NCBI GenBank assembly: GCA_946481465.1
Contig: CAMLOC010000111.1
Span: 1-8,600 of the forward strand
Direction of reading: 5' to 3'
DNA from: an uncultured Shinella sp.
GTDB lineage: Bacteria > Pseudomonadota > Alphaproteobacteria > Rhizobiales > Rhizobiaceae
DNA: 8,600 nucleotides
Positions 1 to 6,867 of this stretch are shown piece after piece. The translations under genes and the position numbers were made by a program. The notes beneath the pieces were generated by a model. It saw nothing but the letters and a program-made list of their open reading frames with translations, searched no databases and had not been told where the DNA came from. Every line of letters begins with the position of its first letter. Position 1 is the first letter of the stretch.

Positions 1-224
1 ACGGCGTCGAGCTCGACGGCCGGATGCTGTTCTTCCAGCAGAAGAGCCTGATGGGCGGCCCGGCCCCCGTGCGCCGCTTCCTGCCGCACCTCATCGACCT
101 CGTGATGACGCGCAGGATCAACCCCGGCAAGGTGTTCGACCTGGAAATTCCGCTCCGGGACGTGGCCGAGGGATACAGGGCCATGGACGAGCGCCGCGCC
201 ATCAAGGCCATGCTTCGGATGTGA
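1..224 (+). CDS. Zinc-type alcohol dehydrogenase, C-terminal fragment
   Basis: Only the last 73 or so residues are present; the gene starts left of the window and is read in the frame beginning at base 3, ending in TGA at 222-224. The tail, with a PGKVFDLEIPLRDVAEGYRAM stretch followed by DERRAIKAML, is typical of the C-terminus of zinc-dependent medium-chain alcohol dehydrogenases, where the substrate-domain helix ends in a YRAMDERRAIK-type motif. These enzymes oxidise alcohols or reduce aldehydes with NAD(P). The zinc ligands and Rossmann fold lie outside the window, so the substrate cannot be inferred. It is the only gene on the + strand, converges on the ABC transporter genes, and is separated from them by a strong hairpin, so it is probably not part of the same transcription unit. 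Confidence 0.75.
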   Translation, partial: GVELDGRMLFFQQKSLMGGPAPVRRFLPHLIDLVMTRRINPGKVFDLEIPLRDVAEGYRAMDERRAIKAMLRM

Positions 225-230
225 AACGGC

Positions 231-259
231 AAGGGGCGGCGGCCGTTCCGCCGCCCCTT
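231..259. terminator. Bidirectional hairpin terminator between convergent genes
   Basis: A perfect 12-base-pair stem (231-242 with 248-259) encloses a five-base loop, CCGTT. The stem is very GC-rich, with AA/TT pairs at its base. It lies 7 bases after the alcohol dehydrogenase stop and about 45 bases beyond the ATPase stop on the other strand, as expected for a terminator shared by two convergent transcripts. No long T tract follows on either strand (only TTAAT on the +), so termination could be partial or assisted by Rho. The structure itself is certain; the function is inferred from position. Confidence 0.75.
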
Positions 260-303
260 AATCCGCACAAGGGCCGGAATGCGCGCCTTCGCCTCGGTAC
301 GCT

Positions 304-1040
<737 letters not shown>

Positions 1041-1044
<4 letters not shown>

Positions 1045-2015
1045 CGCACTTTGCTCCTGGCGTAGTGGCGTTCGATACGGGACTGGATGAGTTCGAGGCA
1101 GATCGACACCCCCCAGTACAGCATGGCGGCGGAAATCAGCATCTCCATGTGCTGGAAGGTCTTCTGGCCGAGCGTGCGCGCCAGGAACATCAGTTCCCAC
1201 ACGCCGATGACCGAGACGAGCGAACTGTCCTTCAGCATCGAGATGAACTGGTTGCCGGTCGGCGGAATGATGACCGGGAGCGCCTGCGGCAGGATGATCT
1301 TGCGCATGGTGAGCCCGAAGCCGAAGCCGATGGAGCGCGAGGCCTCCCACTGGCCGCGGTCGATGCTCTGGATGCCCGACCGGAAGATTTCCGTCATGTA
1401 GGCGCCGTAGCAGAGCGAGAGCGCCAGGATACCGGCCGGCACCGCATCGATGATGAAGCCGAGCTGCGGCAGGCCGAGATAGATGAGATAGACCTGCATC
1501 AGCAGCGGCAGCCCGCGGAACAGGGAGGTGTAGAAACTGGCGATCGCATAGGCGAAGCCGTTGGTCGAGAGCTTGGCGACCGCGCCGAGAATGGCGATGG
1601 CCGACGCGATCACGATCGAGATGGCGGACACGTAGATCGTCGTGAAAAGGCCCTGCGTGATGAGGAAGGGCAGCTTCTCCGAAATGAACGGCAGGCTGAG
1701 ATCGAAGGTGTTGAAGAAGGCAAGGAAGAGCAGCAGCAGTTCGAACCAGACGATCGCCACCTGCACGCGTAGCGATGCGAAACCGATCAGCACGATGTTG
1801 AGGCAGAACAGAACCGCGACGACGAAGGCGATGGCGAAACGCCCGTAGAGGCCGCTTTGCGCGGGCTCGCCGATCACGGGCCGCATCACCTCGCCCAGGG
1901 ACGTCCCCGTCAGGTCGAACGCGAGAAAGAAACCGAAGACCGCCACGAACAACGCGGCGACGAACCAGGGCTTGTGGACGAGGACGTCGGATTCGACGGT
2001 ATCGGGATACAGCAT
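1041..2015 (-). CDS. Amino acid-type ABC transporter permease with extended N-terminus
   Basis: A 324-residue inner-membrane permease of the HisM/HisQ/GlnP group. The C-terminal two thirds carries the MetI-like transport core with the cytoplasmic EAA loop at 224-247 ([11 protein letters not shown] followed by LPQALP), which contacts the ATPase, and an [14 protein letters not shown] stretch at 258-271 typical of this subfamily. About 115 residues precede the core and contain three extra hydrophobic segments (roughly 17-35, 60-79 and 86-104). Family members without the extension are about 220 residues. Only one permease gene is present, so the channel is probably a homodimer. ATG at 2015 was chosen over the GTG codons at 2021 and 2018 because AAGGAG at 2021-2026 then has a proper five-base spacing. 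It overlaps the ATPase gene by four bases and follows the binding-protein gene after 58 bases. Confidence 0.92.
1054..1058 (-). promoter_or_regulatory. Ribosome binding site of the ABC ATPase
   Basis: AGGAG on the minus strand lies nine bases before the ATG at 1044, inside the 3' end of the permease gene. It supports the 1044 start over the much longer open frame and fits coupled translation with the permease (four-base overlap). Confidence 0.7.
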
Positions 2016-2020
2016 CACCA

Positions 2021-2026
2021 CTCCTT
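2021..2026 (-). promoter_or_regulatory. Ribosome binding site deciding the permease start
   Basis: AAGGAG on the minus strand, five bases before the ATG at 2015. The upstream in-frame GTG at 2021 overlaps this site and cannot use it, so initiation at the ATG is favoured. Confidence 0.75.
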
Positions 2027-2035
2027 GAGGATTGG

Positions 2036-2061
2036 GCGCGGCCCGGTTGAACGGGCCGCGC
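2036..2061 (-). other. Stem-loop between binding-protein and permease genes
   Basis: A perfect ten-base-pair GC-rich stem (2036-2045 with 2052-2061) with a six-base loop begins 12 bases after the binding-protein stop. There is no T tract on the minus-strand side. In periplasmic-permease operons such a hairpin commonly protects the binding-protein mRNA or partly terminates transcription, giving more binding protein than membrane components. That role is inferred from position here. Confidence 0.6.
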
Positions 2062-2073
2062 GCCGGCAGGACG

Positions 2074-2907
2074 TTACTGCGTCACCGTGTAGTCGACACC
2101 ATACCACTTGACGGAAAGCTTGCTCAGCGTGCCGTCCGCCTGCATGGCCTTGACGGCCTCGGCGATCTTCGCGCTCAGTTCCGCGTCGCCGTGCTCGACG
2201 GCGACCGCCAGGGGCTCGAAGAAGACGGGCTTGCCGAGCTGCTTGATCGGATAGCCGGCCTTCTCTGCGTCGAGAATGCTCGGCAGCGAGGAGACGACGG
2301 CGTCGAGACGCGTGCCGTCGCCGAGGCGCAGGTCGTCGAAGGCCGTAGTGGAATTGGCGTAGGATTTCACCTCGCCCGGCTTGAATTCATAGGTGAAGGC
2401 AGGCGCGCCGGCCGCATCCAGCGTCAGGTCCTGGTTGGCATAGGCCTCGAAGGTGGAGGTCGCCGTCACGCCGACGCGCTTGCCTTCGAGGTCGGCGAGC
2501 TTTTCGGCCTTGTTGTCCTTGTGCACGGCGACGGCGGCGGGCGTGTAGTAGTAGACGGCCGGGAAGTCGAAGAGCGCGGCGCGCGCCTTGGTCGGCGTCA
2601 TCGAGCCGACATGCATGTCCCAGCGGCCCTGCCACTTGCCGGCCGTGATGATGTCCCAGCCGGGGGTCACGAATTCCACGGAGGCGCCGAGATGCTTGCC
2701 GATCTCCTTGGCGATGTCGACGTCGAAGCCGTCCATCTCGTTCTTGTCGTTGACGAAGGACTGGGGCGCCCAGTTGGCGTCGGTCGCCACCTTCAGGTTC
2801 TTCGCCGCGAGCACGCGGTCGAGCACCTCGCCGGCCTGCGCAGGCGCACCCGCCAGCGAGAGGGCGAGAGAGGCGGCGAGCGCCGTGAATATCGATGTCT
2901 TGATCAT
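2074..2907 (-). CDS. Periplasmic solute-binding protein, family 3 (ABC importer)
   Basis: A 277-residue secreted receptor for the adjacent ABC importer. Residues 1-25 form a Sec signal peptide (Lys3, hydrophobic core, APAQA before a likely cut at 25/26). The mature part shows family 3 features: ATDANWAPQSF at 41-51, GFDVDIAKEIG at 60-70, and a TPTKAR...FDF stretch whose Arg109 aligns with the Arg that binds the ligand carboxylate in GlnH and HisJ. The second-lobe segment reads LDAVVSS (201-207), with Ser207 where GlnH and HisJ have the Asp that holds the ligand amino group, so the ligand may not be an ordinary alpha-amino acid. The start at 2907 is set by the signal peptide, with an AGAGGG stretch upstream; the open frame continuing to 3156 has no secretion signal in front. 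First gene of the transporter unit. Confidence 0.93.
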   Translation of the reverse strand: MIKTSIFTALAASLALSLAGAPAQAGEVLDRVLAAKNLKVATDANWAPQSFVNDKNEMDGFDVDIAKEIGKHLGASVEFVTPGWDIITAGKWQGRWDMHVGSMTPTKARAALFDFPAVYYYTPAAVAVHKDNKAEKLADLEGKRVGVTATSTFEAYANQDLTLDAAGAPAFTYEFKPGEVKSYANSTTAFDDLRLGDGTRLDAVVSSLPSILDAEKAGYPIKQLGKPVFFEPLAVAVEHGDAELSAKIAEAVKAMQADGTLSKLSVKWYGVDYTVTQ

Positions 2908-2940
2908 GCCTTTGTTCCCTCTGTCCGTTTTCGTTTCCTT

Positions 2941-2968
2941 GCCGGCGCGGGGTCCTCTCCCGGCCGGC
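2941..2968 (-). other. Stem-loop in the leader of the binding-protein gene
   Basis: An interrupted GC-rich inverted repeat: GCCGGC (2941-2946) and CGGG (2948-2951) pair with CCCG (2959-2962) and GCCGGC (2963-2968), with one bulged base and a seven-base loop. It ends 33 bases before the binding-protein ATG. No T tract follows it on the minus strand, so it is not a classical intrinsic terminator of the enzyme genes. It may affect read-through or leader-RNA stability. The role is unknown. Confidence 0.4.
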
Positions 2969-3014
2969 GTGAGCAATCTTGAGGCCCGTCGCCCCATGCG
3001 TCTTCCGGCGTTCC

Positions 3015-3025
3015 CAAGCAGCTTG
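3015..3025. promoter_or_regulatory. Short palindrome, possible operator
   Basis: CAAGC-A-GCTTG is an 11-base odd palindrome in the 148-base gap between the decarboxylase-like gene and the binding-protein gene, about 108 bases before the latter's start. It is short enough to arise by chance. It is listed because it lies in the only sizeable gap between the enzyme and transporter units, where a promoter and operator would be expected. Confidence 0.2.
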
Positions 3026-3036
3026 CGCCGCACGGC

Positions 3037-3053
3037 TCCGCCGAAATGACGGA
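3037..3053 (-). promoter_or_regulatory. Inverted-repeat element shared with the reductase promoter region (copy 2)
   Basis: On the minus strand this reads TCCGTCATTTCGGCGGA, with TCCG/CGGA arms. It matches the element at 7899-7913 over 15 bases, differing only by a two-base AT insertion between TCCGTC and TTCGGCGGA. It begins two bases after the decarboxylase-like gene stop and lies about 130 bases before the binding-protein start. It may be a shared operator or a recurring small hairpin. The similarity is seen directly; any regulatory role is inference. Confidence 0.35.
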
Positions 3054-3055
3054 AA

Positions 3056-3445
3056 TCAAGCCGCACCCTCCCCGGCCATTTCGGCGCGCACGGCGCGGGC
3101 CACGCGAAAGGCCTCCACGCCGGCCGGCACGCCGCAATAGATGGCGATCTGCACAAGCGCCGCCTGGAGCTCCCTGTCCGTCAGGCCGTTGCGGATCGCG
3201 CCGCGGAAATGCAGCCCGAATTCATGCATGCGGTTGCTTGCCGCCAGCATGCCGAGGTTGAGGAGGCTGCGCTGCCTGAGGTCGAGACCGTCATCGGTCC
3301 AGGCCATGCCCCAGCAATATTCGTTGAGCATGTCCTGCAAGGGGCGCGAAAACGCGTCGTCTGCGTTCATCGCCCGGTCGACATAGTCGTCGCCGAGCAC
3401 ATGGCGGCGCACGCGCTCGCCTTTCCTGCGCAAGGTCTCATCCAT
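3056..3445 (-). CDS. Carboxymuconolactone decarboxylase-family protein (PcaC-like)
   Basis: A 129-residue protein matching the small CMD family across its whole length. Recognisable stretches are RRHVLGDDYVDRA (13-25), EYCWG (42-46), RSLLNLGMLAA (59-69), HEFGLHFRGAIRNG (74-87) and YCGVPAGVEAFRVA (103-116), all resembling 4-carboxymuconolactone decarboxylase (PcaC). It lacks the CxxC pair of the AhpD peroxidase branch. PcaC proper converts 4-carboxymuconolactone to the enol-lactone of beta-ketoadipate. No other protocatechuate gene is seen here, so the true substrate may be a related lactone or keto acid. GGAGG lies seven bases before the ATG at 3445. The gene overlaps the alpha/beta hydrolase stop by eight bases, indicating coupled translation. 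It is the last gene of the enzyme unit. Confidence 0.85.
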   Translation of the reverse strand: MDETLRRKGERVRRHVLGDDYVDRAMNADDAFSRPLQDMLNEYCWGMAWTDDGLDLRQRSLLNLGMLAASNRMHEFGLHFRGAIRNGLTDRELQAALVQIAIYCGVPAGVEAFRVARAVRAEMAGEGAA

Positions 3446-4250
3446 GGGCCGCCTCCGTTTCGCTCACGAAAGCGGCCATGGCGTCGGCGACGACATCGGG
3501 CGCTTCGATCAGGATGGAATGGCGCAGGCCCGGAAGGATCGCGAGCCGCGAGCCGGGGATGCGCTCGTGCATGTAGCGGGCCATGCGCGGATTGGAGCCG
3601 ACGTCGTCCTCGCCGGTGGCGATCAGCGTCGGGCAGCGGATCTGGTCGAGGAAGCCGCCGAAATCCGTTTCGGCGAGCACCCGGTAGGCGGACGCGTAGC
3701 AGTCCGGATCGTTCTCCGCATCGCGAGCCCGGAGCCAGGCGATAGTCTCCGGGTGGCTTTCCTGGAATGCCTCCGTCAGCCAGCGCGACAGGGAGGCCTG
3801 GTGATGGTCGGCCGGGGTTCCCGCCTGAAGCGCGGCGAGCCGCGACAGCACGCGCGCGCGCTCTTCCGGCGTGCGGCCCGCGACGGTGGAAAGGAGGACC
3901 AGACGGCGCAGGCGCGCAAGATGCGTCAGCGCGAGGCGCTGGGCGATCAGGCCGCCGAGGGAGAAACCGGCGAGGTTGAAGGTCGAAAACCCGACCCTGT
4001 CGGCAAGCGACAGCGTCTCGGCCACGAAATCGTCGATCTCGTAGCGGCCCGTGACCCGGCTCGACCTGCCGTGGCCGCGCAGGTCGAAGGTGAGGATGGT
4101 GAAGCGATCCTTCAACCGTTCCACCACGCCCGACCAGGCTTCCAGGTAGGAGCCGACGCCATGGATGCAGACGAGCGGCTCGCCGCCATCGCCGTCGATG
4201 CGATAGTTGAGCGTGACCGCGCCGACCGTGTGCTCTTGCGTGCCTTGCAT
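3438..4250 (-). CDS. Alpha/beta-fold hydrolase
   Basis: A 270-residue cytoplasmic serine hydrolase with a complete triad: nucleophile Ser97 in GFSLGG (95-100), acid Asp216 (or Asp215) in GEDD, and His244 in LRHS. HGVGS at 30-34 forms the oxyanion-hole region and FDLRGHGRS at 55-63 is the usual strand-4 motif. The best relatives by pattern are the PcaD/RutD-like ester, lactone or carbamate hydrolases; the substrate cannot be read from sequence. The start at 4250 follows the monooxygenase stop after two bases; the frame is open to 4382, but that part duplicates the monooxygenase 3' end in another frame. No strong ribosome site is present, which suggests translational coupling. It overlaps the PcaC-like gene by eight bases. 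The likely role is cleavage of the monooxygenase product. Confidence 0.9.
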   Translation of the reverse strand: MQGTQEHTVGAVTLNYRIDGDGGEPLVCIHGVGSYLEAWSGVVERLKDRFTILTFDLRGHGRSSRVTGRYEIDDFVAETLSLADRVGFSTFNLAGFSLGGLIAQRLALTHLARLRRLVLLSTVAGRTPEERARVLSRLAALQAGTPADHHQASLSRWLTEAFQESHPETIAWLRARDAENDPDCYASAYRVLAETDFGGFLDQIRCPTLIATGEDDVGSNPRMARYMHERIPGSRLAILPGLRHSILIEAPDVVADAMAAFVSETEAAHG

Positions 4251-4252
4251 GT

Positions 4253-5329
4253 TCAGCGCCCCACGGCCGCCCGCCTGCGCTCGTTTTCGCGCGCGGCGAA
4301 GACGGGCATGACTTCCTTGACGAAAAGCTCGATCGACCGCTTCTGCAGCTCGAAAGGCAGGTTGAAGGTGAGGCCGAGACAATATTGGTCGACGCCGGCC
4401 GCCTCGTAGACCATCAGCTTCTCGATCACCTCGTCCGGCGTGCCGAACATCAGGTTCTTGCGGATGTTGTCCGGATTGTAGTTCTCCTTGCCCTTCACCG
4501 CCTCATAGGGCACGGCCTCGGGGAAACCGTCCTTCACCGCGCCGATATTCTGCATCAGGTTCTCGAAGGCGCGGCCGTAGTCCATGCTGTGGCGCACGGC
4601 GCGCTCCCAGCCGTCCGGCCGGTCGTAGAGGCAGGTTCGGCGCTGCATCATGAAGCGCGGGCGCGGCACCTCCGGGTGATCGGCGACCGCCTTCTCGAAC
4701 TTGTCGGCAAGTACCTGGATTTCCGCCGCCGGGGCGGAAAGCGGCGTAGAAAGGATGGAGGCGCCGTTGGCGATCGCCCAGTCGAAGGTGCCGGGATCGC
4801 GCGCGGCGACCCAGATGCGCGGATGCGGCTCTTGCAGCGGCTTCGGTACGGCGGCGGTGACCGGGAACTTCCAGTAGTGCCCGTCATGGGCGTAGTCGCC
4901 CGCCCACAGCCTCTTCACCGCGGGCACCAGTTCCTTCATGTAGGCGACACCCTCCTGCTGCGGCATGCCGCCGGCCATGCGGTCGAATTCGTACTGGTAG
5001 GAGCCGCGCGCGATGCCGAATTCGAGGCGCCCGTTCGTCAGGTGGTCGCACAGGGCGGATTCGCCGGCAAGCCGGATCGGGTTCCAGTAGGGCGCGACGA
5101 GGGTCGAGGTGCCGAGCCGGATCTGCTGCGTATGCTGCGCCAGCCAGACGAGCGCCTGGAACGGGTTCGGCGAGATCGTGCATTCGAGCGTGTGGTGCTC
5201 CGCCGTCCAGAGCATCTCGAAACCGCCCTCGTCCGCCATGCGGGCCAGCGTCAGCAGGTTGTCCTTCACGGTGGCCATCGGCACATCGGGCGAGAAGCGT
5301 TCCATCGTGAGCGAGACTGCGAACTTCAT
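4253..5329 (-). CDS. Luciferase-like (LLM class) FMNH2-dependent monooxygenase
   Basis: A 358-residue flavin-dependent oxygenase of the bacterial luciferase-like superfamily. Diagnostic features are the N-terminal strand MKFAVSLTMERF, WTAEHH at 41-46, IRLGTSTLV followed by NPIRLAGESALCDHLTNGRLEFGIARGS (70-110), RIWVAARDP at 171-179 and GTPDEVIEKL at 296-305. Such enzymes use reduced flavin supplied by a separate reductase to insert one oxygen atom, causing epoxidation, Baeyer-Villiger reaction, ring opening or C-N/C-S cleavage. The reductase is encoded two genes upstream in the same unit, which supports a two-component system. GAAAGG lies about eight bases before the ATG at 5329, and 22 bases separate it from the aldehyde dehydrogenase. 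It is shorter than the NtaA/EmoA/SsuD-type members I know and closer to the luciferase alpha-chain length. The substrate is unknown. Confidence 0.92.
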   Translation of the reverse strand: MKFAVSLTMERFSPDVPMATVKDNLLTLARMADEGGFEMLWTAEHHTLECTISPNPFQALVWLAQHTQQIRLGTSTLVAPYWNPIRLAGESALCDHLTNGRLEFGIARGSYQYEFDRMAGGMPQQEGVAYMKELVPAVKRLWAGDYAHDGHYWKFPVTAAVPKPLQEPHPRIWVAARDPGTFDWAIANGASILSTPLSAPAAEIQVLADKFEKAVADHPEVPRPRFMMQRRTCLYDRPDGWERAVRHSMDYGRAFENLMQNIGAVKDGFPEAVPYEAVKGKENYNPDNIRKNLMFGTPDEVIEKLMVYEAAGVDQYCLGLTFNLPFELQKRSIELFVKEVMPVFAARENERRRAAVGR

Positions 5330-5351
5330 GGGTGCTGCCTTTCGGTGCTGG

Positions 5352-6866
5352 TTACTTGAGGCGGATGACGAAGGGATCCTGCATGGTCCCGGAATAGTCG
5401 ATGATGACGTTCTTCAGCCGCGAGAACTCGTACATGACCTCGAAACCGCCGCGCCGCCCGTAACCGCTTTCCCTGAAGCCGCCGTTTGCGGACATGAAGG
5501 AGGCGGAGCGGTAGGTGTTGATCCAGACCGTGCCGGCCTCGATGCGGTTGGCGAAGCGCAGCGCCCGGTCGATATCCTTCGTCCAGATGCCGGAGGCGAG
5601 GCCATAGCGCGTGTCGTTGGCCAGTTCGATCATCTCCTCCTCGCTGCGGAAGGGCATGACGCCCACGACCGGCCCGAAGAGTTCGTCGCGCATGAAGGCC
5701 ATGTCGTTCCCGGCGTCCACCATGACGGTCGGCTCGAAATACCAGCCACCCGGTGCAAGCTCCGCCTTCTGCGGCCGGCCGCCGCCGACGGCGACCTTCG
5801 CGCCCTCCTCGACGCCCGAAGCGACATAGGCTTCGACCTTGGAAAGCTGGTCGGCAAGCGCCAGCGGGCCGATATCGGTGTCGTCGGCGGTCGGCAGGCC
5901 GACACGGATGCGCTGCGTGCGGGCGACCAATGCATCGATGAACCGGTCGTAGACACTCGCCTCGACGAAGCAACGCGAGCCGGCGACGCAGGTCTGGCCC
6001 GCCGCGGCGAAGACGCCGGACACCACGCCGTTGACCGCATGCTCGATATCGACATCGCCGAAGACGACGTGCGGCGACTTGCCCCCGAGCTCCATGGAGC
6101 AGGGCACGAGGTTCTCGGCCGCGTTGCCGGCAATGCGCCGGCCGGTCGCCGTGCTGCCGGTGAAGACATATTTGGCAATGCCCGGATGGCGGGTCAGAGC
6201 CTCGCCAGCACTCTTGCCGGTGCCCGTGACGACATTGACGACGCCCGCCGGGAAGCCTGCCTCGTGGATGAGTTCGGCCAGCGCCAGCGTCGAGGCCGTC
6301 GCGTGTTCGGACGGCTTGATGACGACCGTGTTGCCGATGGCAAGGCAGGGCGCCAGCGTGCCGGTGAGCAGCATCAGCGGCGAGTTCCACGGCGTGATCA
6401 TGCCGACGACGCCGAGCGGCTCGCGCAGGTTCAGGTTCAGCGTGTCGAGCCGGTTGATCGGGATCGTATCGCCCTGCAGCTTGTCGGCCATGCCGGCGAA
6501 ATAGTGGTAGCTGTCCGGCATGGCGCGCATCTGGGCGCGCGTTTCCTTGATGAGCTTGCCGTTGTCGCGGGTCTCGATCTCGGCAAGAGCGTCGGCATTG
6601 GCGCGGACGAGTTCGGCAAGGCGCCGCACCAGCGCGCCGCGATCGGTCTGCGTCATGCGCCGCCAGTCCGGATCGCGGAAGGCGGCGGTGGCGGCGGCAA
6701 CGGCGGCCTCCACGTCGTCCGCATCGGCTTCCGCAAGCTCGTACCAGGCCTTGCCGGTCGTCGGGTCGAAGCTCTCGATATACTTGCCGTTCCTCGGCGC
6801 GACGAATTCCCCGCCGATGAACAGGTTCTGGCGCGAGCCTTCGATGGTGCTGACGGTCGTCTTCAT
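5352..6866 (-). CDS. NAD(P)-dependent aldehyde dehydrogenase
   Basis: A 504-residue enzyme of normal length for the family that oxidises an aldehyde to its carboxylic acid. All key residues are present: Asn161 in ITPWN, Lys184 in VVIKPSE, FTGS at 235-238, general base Glu259 in MELGGKSP, nucleophile Cys293 in GQTCVAGSR, and Glu395 in DELFGPV. The overall pattern is of the betaine-aldehyde/hydroxymuconic-semialdehyde/gamma-aminobutyraldehyde dehydrogenase group rather than the CoA-acylating group. The ATG at 6866 follows the reductase stop after one base and has AAGGA seven bases ahead, so translation is tightly coupled. By context it should remove the aldehyde released after oxygenation or hydrolysis by the neighbouring enzymes; that is inference. 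Confidence 0.95.
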   Translation of the reverse strand: MKTTVSTIEGSRQNLFIGGEFVAPRNGKYIESFDPTTGKAWYELAEADADDVEAAVAAATAAFRDPDWRRMTQTDRGALVRRLAELVRANADALAEIETRDNGKLIKETRAQMRAMPDSYHYFAGMADKLQGDTIPINRLDTLNLNLREPLGVVGMITPWNSPLMLLTGTLAPCLAIGNTVVIKPSEHATASTLALAELIHEAGFPAGVVNVVTGTGKSAGEALTRHPGIAKYVFTGSTATGRRIAGNAAENLVPCSMELGGKSPHVVFGDVDIEHAVNGVVSGVFAAAGQTCVAGSRCFVEASVYDRFIDALVARTQRIRVGLPTADDTDIGPLALADQLSKVEAYVASGVEEGAKVAVGGGRPQKAELAPGGWYFEPTVMVDAGNDMAFMRDELFGPVVGVMPFRSEEEMIELANDTRYGLASGIWTKDIDRALRFANRIEAGTVWINTYRSASFMSANGGFRESGYGRRGGFEVMYEFSRLKNVIIDYSGTMQDPFVIRLK

Positions 6867-6867
6867 G

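Noticed and set aside
1045..1350. Upstream extension of the ATPase frame
   Set aside because: The extra residues are the permease gene read in another frame. The real start at 1044 has a ribosome site and the usual N-terminus of the family.
2908..3055. Sigma54 or strong sigma70 promoter before the binding-protein gene
   Set aside because: No GG-N10-GC pair with the right flanks and no reasonable -35/-10 pair could be found by eye. A promoter may exist but cannot be supported.
2908..3156. Upstream extension of the binding-protein frame
   Set aside because: It would bury the signal peptide behind about 80 residues, partly encoded by the decarboxylase-like gene in another frame. A secreted protein needs the start at 2907.
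3444..4409. 321-codon + strand frame opposite the hydrolase
   Set aside because: It is antisense to a hydrolase with a complete catalytic triad and has no family features of its own.
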